Position numbers and translations under genes: made by a program. The notes beneath the pieces were generated by a model, which was given only the letters and a program-made list of their open reading frames with translations, made no database searches and had not been told where the DNA came from. Below are positions 44,901 to 55,729 of a stretch of 64,000 nucleotides of DNA, piece by piece. Within the stretch, counting starts at the first letter, position 1. Every line of letters starts with the position of its first letter. The DNA is from Liolophura sinensis (Eukaryota > Mollusca > Polyplacophora > Chitonida > Chitonidae): the NCBI RefSeq assembly GCF_032854445.1, contig NC_088301.1, positions 4,639,703-4,703,702 on the forward strand, given 5' to 3'.

Positions 44901-47389
44901 ATTTATCTTTTGGTATCCTCTATTCCTGTTCTAATCTTGTTTTTGCATACTGATTATACATGAACATTGTAACTCCCTACCTTGAAGAAATTTTTTTTTT
45001 TTTTATTTATTATTTATTTATTTATTTGATTGGGGCTTTACGCCGTACTCAAGAATATTTCACTTATACGACGGCGGCCAGCATTATGGTGGGAGGAAAC
45101 CGGGTAGAGCCCGGGGGAAACCCATGACCATCCGTAGGTTGCTGGCAGACCTTCCCACTTACGGCCGGAGAGGAAGCCAGCATGAGCTGGACTCACAGCG
45201 ACCGCACTGGTGAGAGGCTTCTGGGTCATTACGCTGCGCTAACGTGCTAACCAACTGAGCCACGGAGGCCCCTCCCTACCTCGAAGAAAAGATGCTTTAT
45301 TATCCTGTGGGCCTAATTTATATATATATGTAGGCTTTGGTTTTCTAAACAATATTTCAGTCATACAAAGGAGTCATTTGGTGTGTGAACATGTACTGTG
45401 TTTTCTTGTGGCAGGGCGAGACCATGCAGCCAAAAATATGGGTCTACTCAGTGAAAGACAAAAATATTAAGACACTAGCATGCTTCTTAATTTTGGAATC
45501 TGATTTTATTTATATCCGTAAAATCTATAAAATATATTTATTTATTATTTATTTATTTGATTGGTGTTTTACACCGTGCTCAAGAATATTTCATTTATAC
45601 GACGGCGGCCAGCATTATGGTAGGTGGAAATCGGGCAGAGCCCGGAGGAAACCCACGACCATCCGCAGGGTGCTGCAGACCTTCCTATGTACCGCCAGAG
45701 AGGAAGCCAGCATGAGCTGGACTTGAACTCACAGCGACCGCATTGGTGAGAGACTCCTGGGTCATTACGCTGCGCTAGCGTGCTAACCAACAATGTACAG
45801 TATAATATAAGACAGTGGTGTATCAAGCAATCTTTGTGCACGCCTTTATTTTATTTTCCTAGAAAACAGAATCGAATGACACAAAGAAAAATTTAAATGT
45901 ACCATTTATTACGTACTCTTTACAGGATAGGGCAAATGAAGCTTGAAAATTTGTAAATACACATTTCAGCTGCTTCATTAAACACTTAGTTCAAAGAGTC
46001 CAAAGCCATAAAAACTTTATGTCCAAATCTAGAATTCCTATTCTGAAGGACACAGAAGTCCCTGCGTCCAACCCTGCAAGATGTTTACTGACTTTGTTTG
46101 TAACAGTTGATATGGCAAATCAACAACCCTGCCAAGTGTGCATGTATGTGTGTGTAATTTATAGATCTAATAATTATAATAATTATACTTTATTTTCTGA
46201 GTGAGAGCAATTAGTTACAAAACCAATCTTGCTTGAGTCAATCACACATTCACACAAAAGGTTATTTACAAAGTCTATACAGTATATATAAAAGATAGAT
46301 GAACATGTATGTATAAAGTACACTATCTACTGCAGATCCCTAGAGACAGACACACCCAATGTGACATCACCTTATAAACTGTCCACATCTGCATGTACTT
46401 TGATGGCAGAGCAAAATTATTCTCCAGTGTCTATACGCTCATATATTTTATATCCAATTACTGTATGCACATGAACAAGTAATAAGCCTTCATTTACCTA
46501 TTATGAAAATTTGTGATGGACAAAATCTTCCCATTAATGTCAAGTGTCTTAAGTTCTCAGGACGTCTAAATTAATAAAGATAGACACGGTTCTGGATTCT
46601 CTAAATTATCTTTAGCTTAAGATGAAGATACGGGAGGCTGAAAAACAATCTCACGTTGCTAACCCTAAATCCATCTTAACGTCATATGTTTCACATGATT
46701 ATTTTTCTTAGTTTTTTACATGTTAAAGGAATGCCTGAAGAAAAAAAATGTTTGATTTTGACCTCACAGGGAGAACAATAGTAATTCATAATGGATCAGA
46801 AAGCGTTATTTTTGCAAACATGAGATGAGTACAGTGTATGTGAGAAAAATTGATTTTCAGCATAAACGTCAGTTTGGATTATTTCTGACTGATAATAATA
46901 CTTCATTTGATAATACATTTACTTTAGCAGTCCTTCAGTAGTTCTTTAGTAGTCCTTCAGTAGTCCTGCTGTAGCTCTATAACAATAGTCCTGCCATAGT
47001 CCTTCAGTAGTCCTGCTATAGTCCTGCAGTAGTTCTTCAATAGTCCTGCAGTAGTTCTTTAGTAGTCCTGCAGTAGTCCTGCAGTAGTCTTGCAATAGTC
47101 CTGCAATAGTCCTGCCATAGTCCTTCAGTAGTCCTGCAGTAGTCCTTCAGTAGTCCTGCAGCAGTAAGCTGCACTACATACACAAGACTAAAGTTGATGA
47201 CAACTCCCATGCTGTACAAAAATATGGTCTCACCTCAAAAACACCCAGGTGTCTGCCGAGCTCTCCCCGCACCCCTGCCTCCTCCAGTATCTCCCTCTTA
47301 GCAGCATTTTCTGGGTCTTCTAGAGGCTCCACCCCTCCCCCAGGTACCACCCACCTGTCCGGCATTCGACTACTGGACACCAGCAATAC
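41796..47389 (-). CDS. NUDT3: diphosphoinositol polyphosphate phosphohydrolase (DIPP, NUDT3/NUDT4-like), 3' three coding exons; first exon not in view
   Basis: Nudix hydrolase of the DIPP family, known to remove the beta-phosphate from diphosphoinositol polyphosphates (PP-InsP5 to InsP6) and to cleave diadenosine polyphosphates, in the cytosol. Minus-strand exons: 47389-47234, 43749-43665, 41905-41796 (stop TGA at 41798-41796); intron phases 0 and 1. They encode 116 residues, VLLVSSSRMPDRWVVPGGG to EHEKVT. The Nudix box is intact: G-x5-E-x7-REILEEAGV (residues 18-40 of the visible part, Glu36 and Glu37 for metal). RKHRTLVYV, TELLEEWED and GRKRKWF match NUDT3/NUDT4. The C-terminus is shorter than the human one, ending soon after the VNYLDLL helix. 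The family's first exon (about 33 residues with a TYD.DG..RRAAC-like motif) was looked for to the right and not found. Paralogue choice within NUDT3/4/10/11 cannot be made here. Confidence 0.93.
41906..43664 (-). other. DIPP/NUDT3-like intron between the last two exons
   Basis: 1.76 kb. Contains short diverged repeats of a phrase (ATACACCAGA near 42130 and 42310) but no array or SINE that is clear. A plus-strand 72-codon frame at 42794-43012 has no recognised family. Confidence 0.5.
43665..43749 (-). CDS. NUDT3: DIPP/NUDT3-like middle exon
   Basis: Minus strand: acceptor ATCATCAG, then NVDRKHRTLVYVFIATELLE and EWEDLRSM plus one base; donor GTAAGT. Matches N-ERKHRTYVYVL-VTE-LEDWED of human NUDT3. 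Confidence 0.94.
43765..43806 (-). mobile_element. SINE-1 tail fragment, minus strand
   Basis: ATTCATTTATTTATTTGATT then GGTGTTTTATGCTGTACTC only; a very short 5'-truncated copy 15 bp upstream (in gene direction) of the middle exon's acceptor. Confidence 0.7.
43807..44990 (-). other. DIPP/NUDT3-like intron, left part
   Basis: AT-rich, nothing recognised. Confidence 0.4.
44991..45271 (-). mobile_element. SINE-1 family, full-length copy with 18-bp target site duplication, minus strand
   Basis: Complete copy: reversed tail, TACGCCGTACTCAAGAATAT, ACGACGGCGGCCAGCATTAT, GGTGGGAGGAAACCGGG, GGCCGGAGAGGAAGCCAGCA, reversed B box (GGACTCACAGCGACC), and reversed head GTGCTAACCAACTGAGCCAC-GGAGGCCCC with an A box. 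Flanks CTCCCTACCTTGAAGAAA (44973-44990) and CTCCCTACCTCGAAGAAA (45272-45289) differ at one base. This copy defines the family: tRNA-derived head, a conserved middle, and an AAATAAATA tail. Confidence 0.95.
45532..45791 (-). mobile_element. SINE-1 family, near full-length copy, minus strand
   Basis: Reversed tail TTTATTATTTATTTATTTGA, CACCGTGCTCAAGAATATTT, GCCAGCATTATGGTAGGTGG, GAGGAAGCCAGCATGAGCTG, ACTTGAACTCACAGCGACCG and GCGCTAGCGTGCTAACCAAC; the head ends just short of the full copy at 45.0 kb. Confidence 0.92.
45792..46920 (-). other. DIPP/NUDT3-like intron, middle part
   Basis: AT-rich, nothing recognised beyond short low-complexity runs. Confidence 0.4.
46925..47166. repeat. 11-bp minisatellite, ~22 copies
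   Basis: Modules AGTCCTGCAGT and AGTCCTTCAGT alternate, 11 bp each, with some shorter or changed ones. It lies about 70 bp from the donor of the Nudix-box exon. Confidence 0.9.
47234..47389 (-). CDS. NUDT3: DIPP/NUDT3-like exon with the Nudix box
   Basis: Minus strand: acceptor GCGTTTGTGCAG, 52 whole codons VLLVSSSRMPDRWVVPGGGV, EPLEDPENAAKREILEEAGV, RGELGRHLGVFE, donor GTGAGA. The family exon boundary before VLLVSSS is the same in vertebrate NUDT3. Confidence 0.95.
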
Positions 47390-47499
47390 CTGCACAAACG
47401 CGCACACACACAAGGTAAAGTCATATACATTACAAGAAAATCAGCAAAATGTTACTTCCATTCTATGAAATGAAGGGAAGGTGTTGAAACATTTCGTCA

Positions 47500-48308
47500 A
47501 AGCAGAATCGTACATGTACATGCATGTCATAAAGCACAATCGTACATGTACATGTGTGTCACAAAGCAGAATCATCCATGTACATGTATGTCACAAAGCA
47601 GAATTGAACATGTACATGTGTGTCAAAAAGCAGAATCATCCATGTACCTGTATGTCACAAAGCAGAATTGTACATGTACATGTGTGTCAAAAAGCAGAAT
47701 CATCCATGTACGTGTATGTCACAAAGCAGAATTGTACATGTACATGTGTGTCAAAAAGCAGAATCATCCATGTACGTGTATGTCACAAAGCAGAATTGAA
47801 CATGTACATGTGTGTCAAAAAGCAGAATCATCCATGTACGTGTATGTCACAAAGCAGAAATTGTACATGTACATGTGTGTCACAAAGCAGAATCATCCAT
47901 GTACATGTATGTCACAAAGCACAATCGTACATGTACATGTGTGTCACAAAGCAGAATTGTACATGTAAATGTGTGTCACAAAGCAGAATTGTACATGTAC
48001 ATGTGTGTCACAAAGCAGAATTGTACATGTACATGCATGTCATAAAGCACAATCGTCCATGTACATGTGTGTCACATAGCAGAATTGTACATGTACATGT
48101 GTGTCACAAAGCACAATCGTACATGTACATGCATGTCATAAAGCACAATCGTCCATGTACATGTGTGTCACATAGCAGAATTGTACATGTACATGTGTGT
48201 CACAAAGCACAATCGTACATGTACATGTATGTCACAAAGCACAATCGTACATGTACATGTATGTCACAAAGCACAATCGTACATGTGTGTCACAAAGCAG
48301 AATCGTAC
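47500..48308. repeat. 32-bp minisatellite, ~25 copies
   Basis: The unit reads GTCACAAAGCAGAATCGTAC then ATGTACATGTGT, 32 bp. ACATGTACATGT is itself palindromic. Plus-strand frames (47481-48377) with HVHVCHKAE-type repeats are array artefacts. Confidence 0.94.
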
Positions 48309-48955
48309 ATGGGGGTGGTGGGCGGGTGGTTGTGGAGGGGTGGTGAGTGTTTGGGTGTAGGAGCAGCGCTCCGATAATGATTACCCTGATCTTAAGAACG
48401 ACCCTGCTGTGAGGTGTGTGCATGCATGTAGATATGGTCAATGATACCCTATCTGTTCCCCATGACTGAAAGAGATTGACATGTGTTGCCTGACAATATG
48501 CTAAGGTTTGAGGAATCAGATATGCACTTCAGACTGAGGTAACAACATGATTAACATGAAATATGCTGTGTTAACTGGGGGTTGTTGTCACAACATATTT
48601 CACAACAAAAATTCATGATTTTTCATGGCAAAATCCAACCAAAATTCATAAATTAACAGCACAAAATGCTAAAGCTTGAATATCAGTTTTGAATGTTGTT
48701 TTGATTTCATATTTGTATGGCCTCCACATCTCCCTCTTTAGTCGCCCGGCCACCCACAGACTGTATGAACACAGTGCATTAATTATATTCTAGAATGTAA
48801 TTTGCTTACAAATAGATAAAGTAGTAATAACACTCAAGTATACGGGCTAGCAATCAGAAACAAAAATTCCTGACTTTCTCTTAAACTTGCAAAATCCATG
48901 ACTTTTTCAGAGCAATTCATGACTAAAATTTAAAATCCTTCAACAATTAATGTAG
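48309..48955. other. gene-free stretch
   Basis: GT-rich patch at 48310-48355, otherwise nothing recognised. Confidence 0.4.
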
Positions 48956-48959
48956 TTGC

Positions 48960-49363
48960 TGATACAGCATACAGGAAAAGCACTACAATAGTGCTGACCA
49001 GGCCAGTGTGAAGATGGTGAGACAGCATACAGGAAAAGCACCGCAATAGTGCTGACCAGGCCAGTGTGAAGATGGTGAGACAGCATACAGAATAAGCACT
49101 ACAATAGTGCTGACCAGGCCAGTGTGAAGATGGTGATACAGCATACAGAATAAGCACTACAATAGTGCTGACCAGGCCAGTGTGAAGATGGTGAGACAGC
49201 ATACAGAATAAGCACTACAATAGTGCTGACCAGGCCAGTGTGAAGATGGTGAGACAGCATACAGGAAAAGCACTGCAATAGTGCTGACCAGGCCAGTGTG
49301 AAGATGGTGAGACAGCATACAGAATAAGCACTACAATAGTGCTGACCAGGCCAGCATGCAGAT
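48960..49363. repeat. 58-bp minisatellite, 7 copies, each with a small palindrome
   Basis: GACAGCATACAG recurs every 58 bp (for example 49021 and 49079). Each unit holds AGCACT-ACAAT-AGTGCT or a close variant, a 6-bp stem with a 5-nt loop, then GACCAGGCCAGTGTGAAGAT. Copies differ at few positions. Minus-strand frames are artefacts. Confidence 0.95.
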
Positions 49364-50125
49364 GAAGAGGACCACCACAGCCAGCTACATGTACAATAAT
49401 CGCGATCAAACGAGACAATCATCTCAGGCATCCCCAGGGAAATGTTTTATTAGTTTGGCTCAGAGACAGCATCCGCCTTCAACCAGATTTGTGCTTTATT
49501 ACCGCTATGGAACATTACCTCAATGCTCAGAGCTATACGGGCCATATAATGCCTGCTCTACTCTCAGCAATTGGATGTAGGTGGTGGATACACAAGACAA
49601 ATCCCACAGGTTCCCAATGTATACACAAGGTATCCTGTAGCTCTATAACATCCATTAGATTAGGGTGCATCAAAATACTCATTCATTTACTTAAATTCAT
49701 TTACTACATGATACAACAAATCTACACATCTGGATTATGTAACAAGTAGATCAGTATGGTACTAAGGACAGTGAGGTTGACAGGGTGTATACAGGTATCT
49801 ACATGTCAGGGAAACAGTTTCATTACATGCATGTACACTGTGGTATTTCCATATTAACAATTCATTCCCAACTGATGTGTGGCGAAATCTGGTATTTTTC
49901 CAACTAAAGTCCATAGGAACTGAGAAAATTATTTAGTAACCACATCGCATTCACATATCCTCAGGTACAAGGATTTTTGTCATCAGATTATTATATCATC
50001 ATCCATCACATGATATCAGTACATGTGTCTGTCACAGGACATCAATATCAGTCAGATATATGTGACAAACTTTATCTGTGAGTAGCATAATGTTAGAGAT
50101 ACATGTTATCAGTTTGATTACTTCA
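49364..50125. other. gene-free stretch
   Basis: No gene recognised; single-copy-looking DNA. Confidence 0.4.
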
Positions 50126-50129
50126 GGGC

Positions 50130-52430
50130 AACATCATGTCAGTCATTACCTCAGGGCAACATCAGGTTAGTCACATCACCTCAAAGCAACACCATGTCAG
50201 TCACACCACCTCAGAGCAACACCATGTCAATCACACCACCTCAAAGCAACACCAAGTTGGTCACACTGACTTAGAACACTGCCATATCAGTCACATCCCC
50301 TCAGAGCAACACCACGTCAGTCACATCACCTTAATAGAACACCACCATGTCAGCCACACCACCTCAGAGCAACATCATTTCAGTCACACTAACTTAGAGC
50401 ACCACCATATCAGTCACATCACCTCAGAGCAACATCATGTCAGTCACACCACCTTAGAGCACCACCATATCGGTCACATCACCTCAGAGCAACATCATGT
50501 CGCTCACACCACCTTAGAGCACCACCATATCAGTCACATCACCTCAGAGCAACATCATGTCAGTCACACCACCTAAGAGCACCACCATATCAGTCACATC
50601 ACCTCAGAGCAACGTCATGTCAGTCACACCACCTTAGAGCACCACCATATCAGTCACATCACCTCAGAGCAACATCATATCAGTCACACCATCTTAGAGC
50701 ACCACCATATCGGTCACATCACCTCAGAGCAACATCATGTCGCTCACACCACCTTAGAGCACCACCATATCAGTCACATCACCTCAGAGCAACATCATGT
50801 CAGTCACACCACCTAAGAGCACCACCATATCAGTCACATCACCTCAGAGCAACATCATGTCACTCACACCACCTTAGAACACCACCATATCAGTCACATC
50901 ACCTCAGAGCAACACCACGTCAGTCACATCACCTTAATAGAACACCACCATGTCAGCCACACCACCTCAGAGCAACATCATTTCAGTCACACAACCTTAG
51001 AACACCGCCATATCAGTCACATCACCTCAGAGCAACACCATGTCAGTCACATCACCTTAATAGAACACCACCATGTCCATCACATCACCTCAGAGCAACA
51101 TCATGTCAGTCACACCAACTCAGAACACTGCCATATCAGTCACATCACCTCAGAGCAACACCACGTCAGTCACATCACCTTAATAGAACACCACCATGTC
51201 CATCACATCACCTCAGAGCAACATCATGTCAGTCACACCACCTTAGAGCAACACCATATCGGTCACATCACCTCAGAGCAACACCATGTCAGTCACACCA
51301 CCTTAGAGCACCACCATATCAGTCACATCACCTCAGAGCAACATCATGTCAGTCACACCACCTTAGAGCACCACCATATCAGTCACATCACCTCAAAGCA
51401 ACATCATGTCAGTCAAATCATCTTAGAGCACCACCATATCAGTCACATCACCTCAGAGCAACATCATGTCAGTCACATCACCTCAGAGCAACATCATGTC
51501 AGTCACACCAACTCAGAACACTGCCATATCAGTCACATCACCTCAGAGCAACATCACGTCAGTCACATCCCCTTAATAGAACACCACCATGTCAGCCACA
51601 CCACCTAAGAGCAACATCATTCAGTCACACCACCTTAGAACACCGACATATCAGTCACATCACCTAAGAGCAACACCACGTCAGTCACATCACCTTAATA
51701 GAACACCACCATGTCCATCACATCACCTCAGAGCAACATCATGTCAGTCACACCACCTTAGAGCACCACCATATCGGTCACATCACCTCAGAGCAACACC
51801 ATGTCAGTCACACCACCTTAGAGCACCACCATATCAGTCACATCACCTCAGAGCAACATCATGTCAGTCACACCAACTCAGAACACTGCCATATCAGTCA
51901 CATCACCTCAGAGCAACACCACGTCAGTCACATCACCTTAATAGAACACCACCATGTCCCTCACAGTCACACCACCTTAGAGCACCACCATATCAGTCAC
52001 ATCACCTCAGAGCAACATCATGTCAGTCACACCACCTTAGAGCACCACCATATCAGTCACATCACCTCAAAGCAACATCATGTCAGTCACATCACCTCAG
52101 AGCAACACCACGTCAGTCACATCACCTTAATAGAACACCACCATGTCCATCACATCACCTCAGAGCAACATCATGTCAGTCACACCACCTTAGAGCACCA
52201 CCATATCGGTCACATCACCTCAGAGCAACACCATGTCAGTCACACCACCTTAGAGCACCACCATATCAGTCACATCACCTCAGAGCAACATCATGTCAGT
52301 CACACCAACTCAGAACACTGCCATATCAGTCATATCACCTCAGAGCAACATCACGTCAGTCACATCACCTTAACAGAACACCACATCAGTCACATCACCT
52401 CAGAGCAACACCATGTCCGTCACATGACCA
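50130..52430. repeat. 30-bp minisatellite organised as 60-bp dimers and longer blocks, ~2.3 kb
   Basis: Modules CACCTCAGAGCAACATCATG-TCAGTCACAC and CACCTTAGAGCACCACCATA-TCAGTCACAT alternate to form a 60-bp dimer. A third module carrying CACCTTAATAGAACACCACC appears at intervals (about 50328, 50932, 51053, 51177, 51571, 51690, 51936, 52126) and marks larger copied blocks. Stop-free stretches such as 51589-52443 are artefacts. It is the longest array in the window. Confidence 0.95.
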
Positions 52431-53067
52431 CAGGTTTGGTTAATTAAGCTGTACAGACATGCACCTGGTATCACTGATCGTTCTCAGTTCATAAATACAT
52501 GTACATATATATCATAACCCTTACTGGTTTATTCTGCTCAACAGAGGCCCATTAATTATGACATGACAGGAGTGTGGTGGGCATGCTACATATCACTTTT
52601 ACCTATAAATACATGACATGCAATTTTAGCTCGAATGTCTCCCATGGTAACATCAACAAAGCTTTGCACAAACTCAAATGAAAATGGAGGCAAAAATTTT
52701 CTTAAACTGCAGACCATAACCCATTCAAACTTTGTTAAATTTGTTTTTGGTCAACTTAAATACCCGGCATACACACTATGCACGTAAGCTTTATATACAT
52801 GTATTTAGGTCAGTTTTCATTGCTGTAATTAAAATCATATCAGTTACATGTATAGGTCAACCAATAATATTACAAAAAAATAATCGTGCTCTATTTTGTG
52901 TTTAATCGTTCTTTGTGTTTAATTAAACTTGAGGCCTTGGCCTAGCTAGACAACTTATCCAGATGTAAAACAGTGAATTGATTACTATCTTTGATGTGTA
53001 AACAACTAATCTAAGAATACATTTTGTGTCTTCTGGATTTCACACAAGTGTGAACATGAGCTTAAGT
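52431..53067. other. gene-free stretch
   Basis: AT-rich, nothing recognised. Confidence 0.4.
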
Positions 53068-53293
53068 TTGATTTTGATTTGATTGGTGTTTTATGTCATG
53101 CTCAAGAAAATTTCACTGATACGATGGCAGCCAGCATTATAATGGGAGGAAACTGGGCAGAGCACGGGGGAAACCCACAACTATCTGCAGGTTGCGGACA
53201 GACCTTTCCACATACAGCTGGAGAGGAAGCCAGCATGAGCTGAACTTGAACTCACAGCAACCACATTGGTGAGAGGCCCCTGGGTCATTACGC
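53068..53293 (-). mobile_element. SINE-1 family copy, diverged, minus strand
   Basis: GATTTGATTGGTGTTTTATG, CTCAAGAAAATTTCACTGAT, GCAGCCAGCATTATAATGGG, GAGGAAGCCAGCATGAGCTG and GAACTCACAGCAACC, ending CATTACGCTGTATG; the head is missing. Confidence 0.88.
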
Positions 53294-53312
53294 TGTATGT
53301 TTGAATACCTAC

Positions 53313-53575
53313 ACGTTTGGGTTTTTACTTCATCCTTAAAATTTTTCAGTCAATGAGCAGTCAATTTGGTGCGTTTTTCTTGAGGTGGGGCAAGTCAATG
53401 CTGCCAAAGTGCTACCATCAATGAAGTATCATGCCAAACACACCAGACCTGACACTCCACCAACTCACATTATACTGATACTGGGCCAACTAGCCCTTGA
53501 TACGACCCTACTCCGGTTTGATGACAGATCTCCCAACTTTGAAGCAGATGCTCTCATAATGGGCCATCAAATTGG
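53313..53575 (-). mobile_element. SINE-2 family copy, diverged, minus strand
   Basis: On the minus strand it shows the SINE-2 order: tRNA-like head with GAGAGCATCTGCTTCAAAGT, GGGCTAGTTGGCCCAGTATC, AGTATAATGTGAGTTGGTGG, GCACTTTGGCAGCATTGACT and GACTGAAAAATTTTAAGG then AAAAACCCAAA. The middle of the body is deleted. It sits 20 bp from the SINE-1 copy to its left. Confidence 0.75.
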
Positions 53576-53714
53576 TTGGTGTATCTTTCAGATTTGTACA
53601 ACATTTATGACTCTTATGGTGTTTTATATCAAAACTTTACAAGCAGCACATGCAGAAATGACTGCGAGGGTAGAGAGTTGTGGTTTAACTTAATTTTTCA
53701 TTTTTTTTCATGCA
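53576..53714. other. short gene-free stretch
   Basis: Nothing recognised. Confidence 0.4.
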
Positions 53715-54123
53715 ATAGTTTTCACGCCCTTACATGAGACCATCCTGACTGAATAGACAGGGAGATTTGCACCCTTAAATGAAACCATCCTGACTGAATA
53801 GACAGGGAGATTTGCACCCTTACATGAAACCATCCTGACTGAATAGACAGTGAGATTTGCACCCTTACATGAAACAATCCTGACTGAATAGACAGTGAGA
53901 TTTGCACCCTTACATGAAACCATCCTGGCTGAATAGACAGGGAGATTTGCACCCTTACAAGAAACCATCCTGACTGAATAGACAGGGAGATTTGCACCCT
54001 TACATGAAACAATCCTGACTGAATAGACAGGGAGATTTGTGCCCTTACATGAGACCATCCTGACTGAATAGACAGGGAGATTCGTGCCCTTACATGAGAC
54101 CATCCTGACTAAATAGACAGGGA
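53715..54123. repeat. 45-bp minisatellite, ~9 copies
   Basis: The unit reads GACAGGGAGATTTGCACCCT then TACATGAAACCATCCTGACT and GAATA, 45 bp, nearly identical copies. Divisible by three, it gives minus-strand frames with 15-residue repeats that are artefacts. Confidence 0.95.
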
Positions 54124-55725
54124 GATTTGCAGATCTATATATCTATGACTAATGTGGTAAAAAGTCCTGCCCAGAGTCTCAAATCCTTTTAGATAGATAT
54201 TAAAGTTATTACAAATATACTACATATGTACCATGTGAATATCTGCACATATATCCAGTAACAGCTCAAGCCTAAATGTAGTTATCTCCCCCTTGGTGAT
54301 ATACAATTTCGTGAATGGAATGCACTGCACAGAAAGTCTCTAATAAATTGGAAAGATAATTTGGCAATGGATGGTCTCTTCAGCTGATTGGGACCAGTAG
54401 ACAGATCAAATAAACACATTTCACATCAGGGTCATTTCTCCAGGCTGTACATGACACTGCCATGCCATGCATCCTCATCCTGGGGCCAATGCGCTTTAAT
54501 TTCCCCTGCAGCTATCATCCTCCATTGATGCTCATCAATCTACTGAGTGAACAGCAGATGTGAGCTGACAGAGCTACACATGTAACTCAATCATATCCAG
54601 AACATCTGCACTGCTGAAAAAAGGCTCTTCTCAATTCTGGCAGTCTGTGCTATTCAGATCACTGGTAGAGTTTTAGAGTATCCTACCACAACATGTCTTC
54701 AATACTGTAAAAGTTAAAAAGAAAAACAAAAAACACACACACTTGTATAATTTACTATGGCAGAGTGTTCATAAAGTACACTTAAATGTCCACCATACAA
54801 ATACTGTCTCACAAAATACTGAAAAACAAATTCTCACAAAGAAAACCGCAGTTACATGTAAATGTTCAGACTGCAAAATACATATACATCTACAGATCAG
54901 TTACAAGAATGCCAAATCTTTCTGAAACATTTAACCTTGACTTGACCTTGACATATTCTACGGTAACGTAGCCTTATCAAGTACACATGACCAGGAATTT
55001 TTCGCTGAAGGACAAACAAATTCACATGTATACATCCTAGAAAGCATCGTAACTCTCAACAGTCACACATAACTCTCAACAGTCACACGTAACTCTCAGT
55101 CACATGTAACTAAAAAGTGTTGTAACTCTCAACAGTCACGTGTAATTCAGCAAATTGTACTTCCACTTTATGAGAATATGTGTGAACACTTTACATTAAC
55201 TGGTGCGTAGTTTCAAGAAGAGAACTTAAAAAAATACACATAAACTGCGCACTCACTAAGACTCATTTAATGTCACATTGTTGGTGAATCTTCTTGAAAG
55301 TTGGTTGCTGGTTGTGCAGTTATAATTGACTATCCAGTGCTATGTTCTCCTCGGCCATCTTAATGGTTATACATGTATATACGTAGTGCCATATATGTAA
55401 CAGAAAATCTGTATCATACAACTCTCCTGAGTATTTAATAAAGGTGGAATAGACAGACCAAAGCCCATACCGACTAAGTGCATCAACCAGCCAAATTACC
55501 ATGCCATGCATAAATGGATAAGATAACAAATGTTCCAAATGTAGACATCTCAAACAAATGCACCATGTGTATGCCTCTTGTCTCAAACACCTGGGAGTAG
55601 CTGTACCAAACAAACATACCACATCCAGACATATGTCTTTTGCCTAGAACACCTGGGAATACAGCATATGTAGCTCAATCCCAAATAAATGCACCATGTG
55701 CAGACATGAGCCTTTTGTCTTGAAC
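54124..55725. other. gene-free stretch
   Basis: No exon recognised. A short degenerate array of AACTCTCAACAGTCACA phrases lies at about 55050-55140. The block 54430-54620 is less AT-rich and single-copy-looking. Confidence 0.4.
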
Positions 55726-55729
55726 GCCT

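Noticed and set aside
47481-48377. 298-codon plus-strand frame with Cys/His-rich repeats, like zinc-binding repeats
   Set aside because: Produced by the 32-bp array; Cys and His fall on the DNA period and no zinc-finger spacing is kept.
50130-52430. CRISPR-like regularly spaced repeats
   Set aside because: Repeats are contiguous with no unique spacers, and the window is clearly animal DNA with introns and SINEs.
53385-53693. 102-codon plus-strand frame
   Set aside because: Its first two thirds are the reverse strand of a SINE-2 copy.
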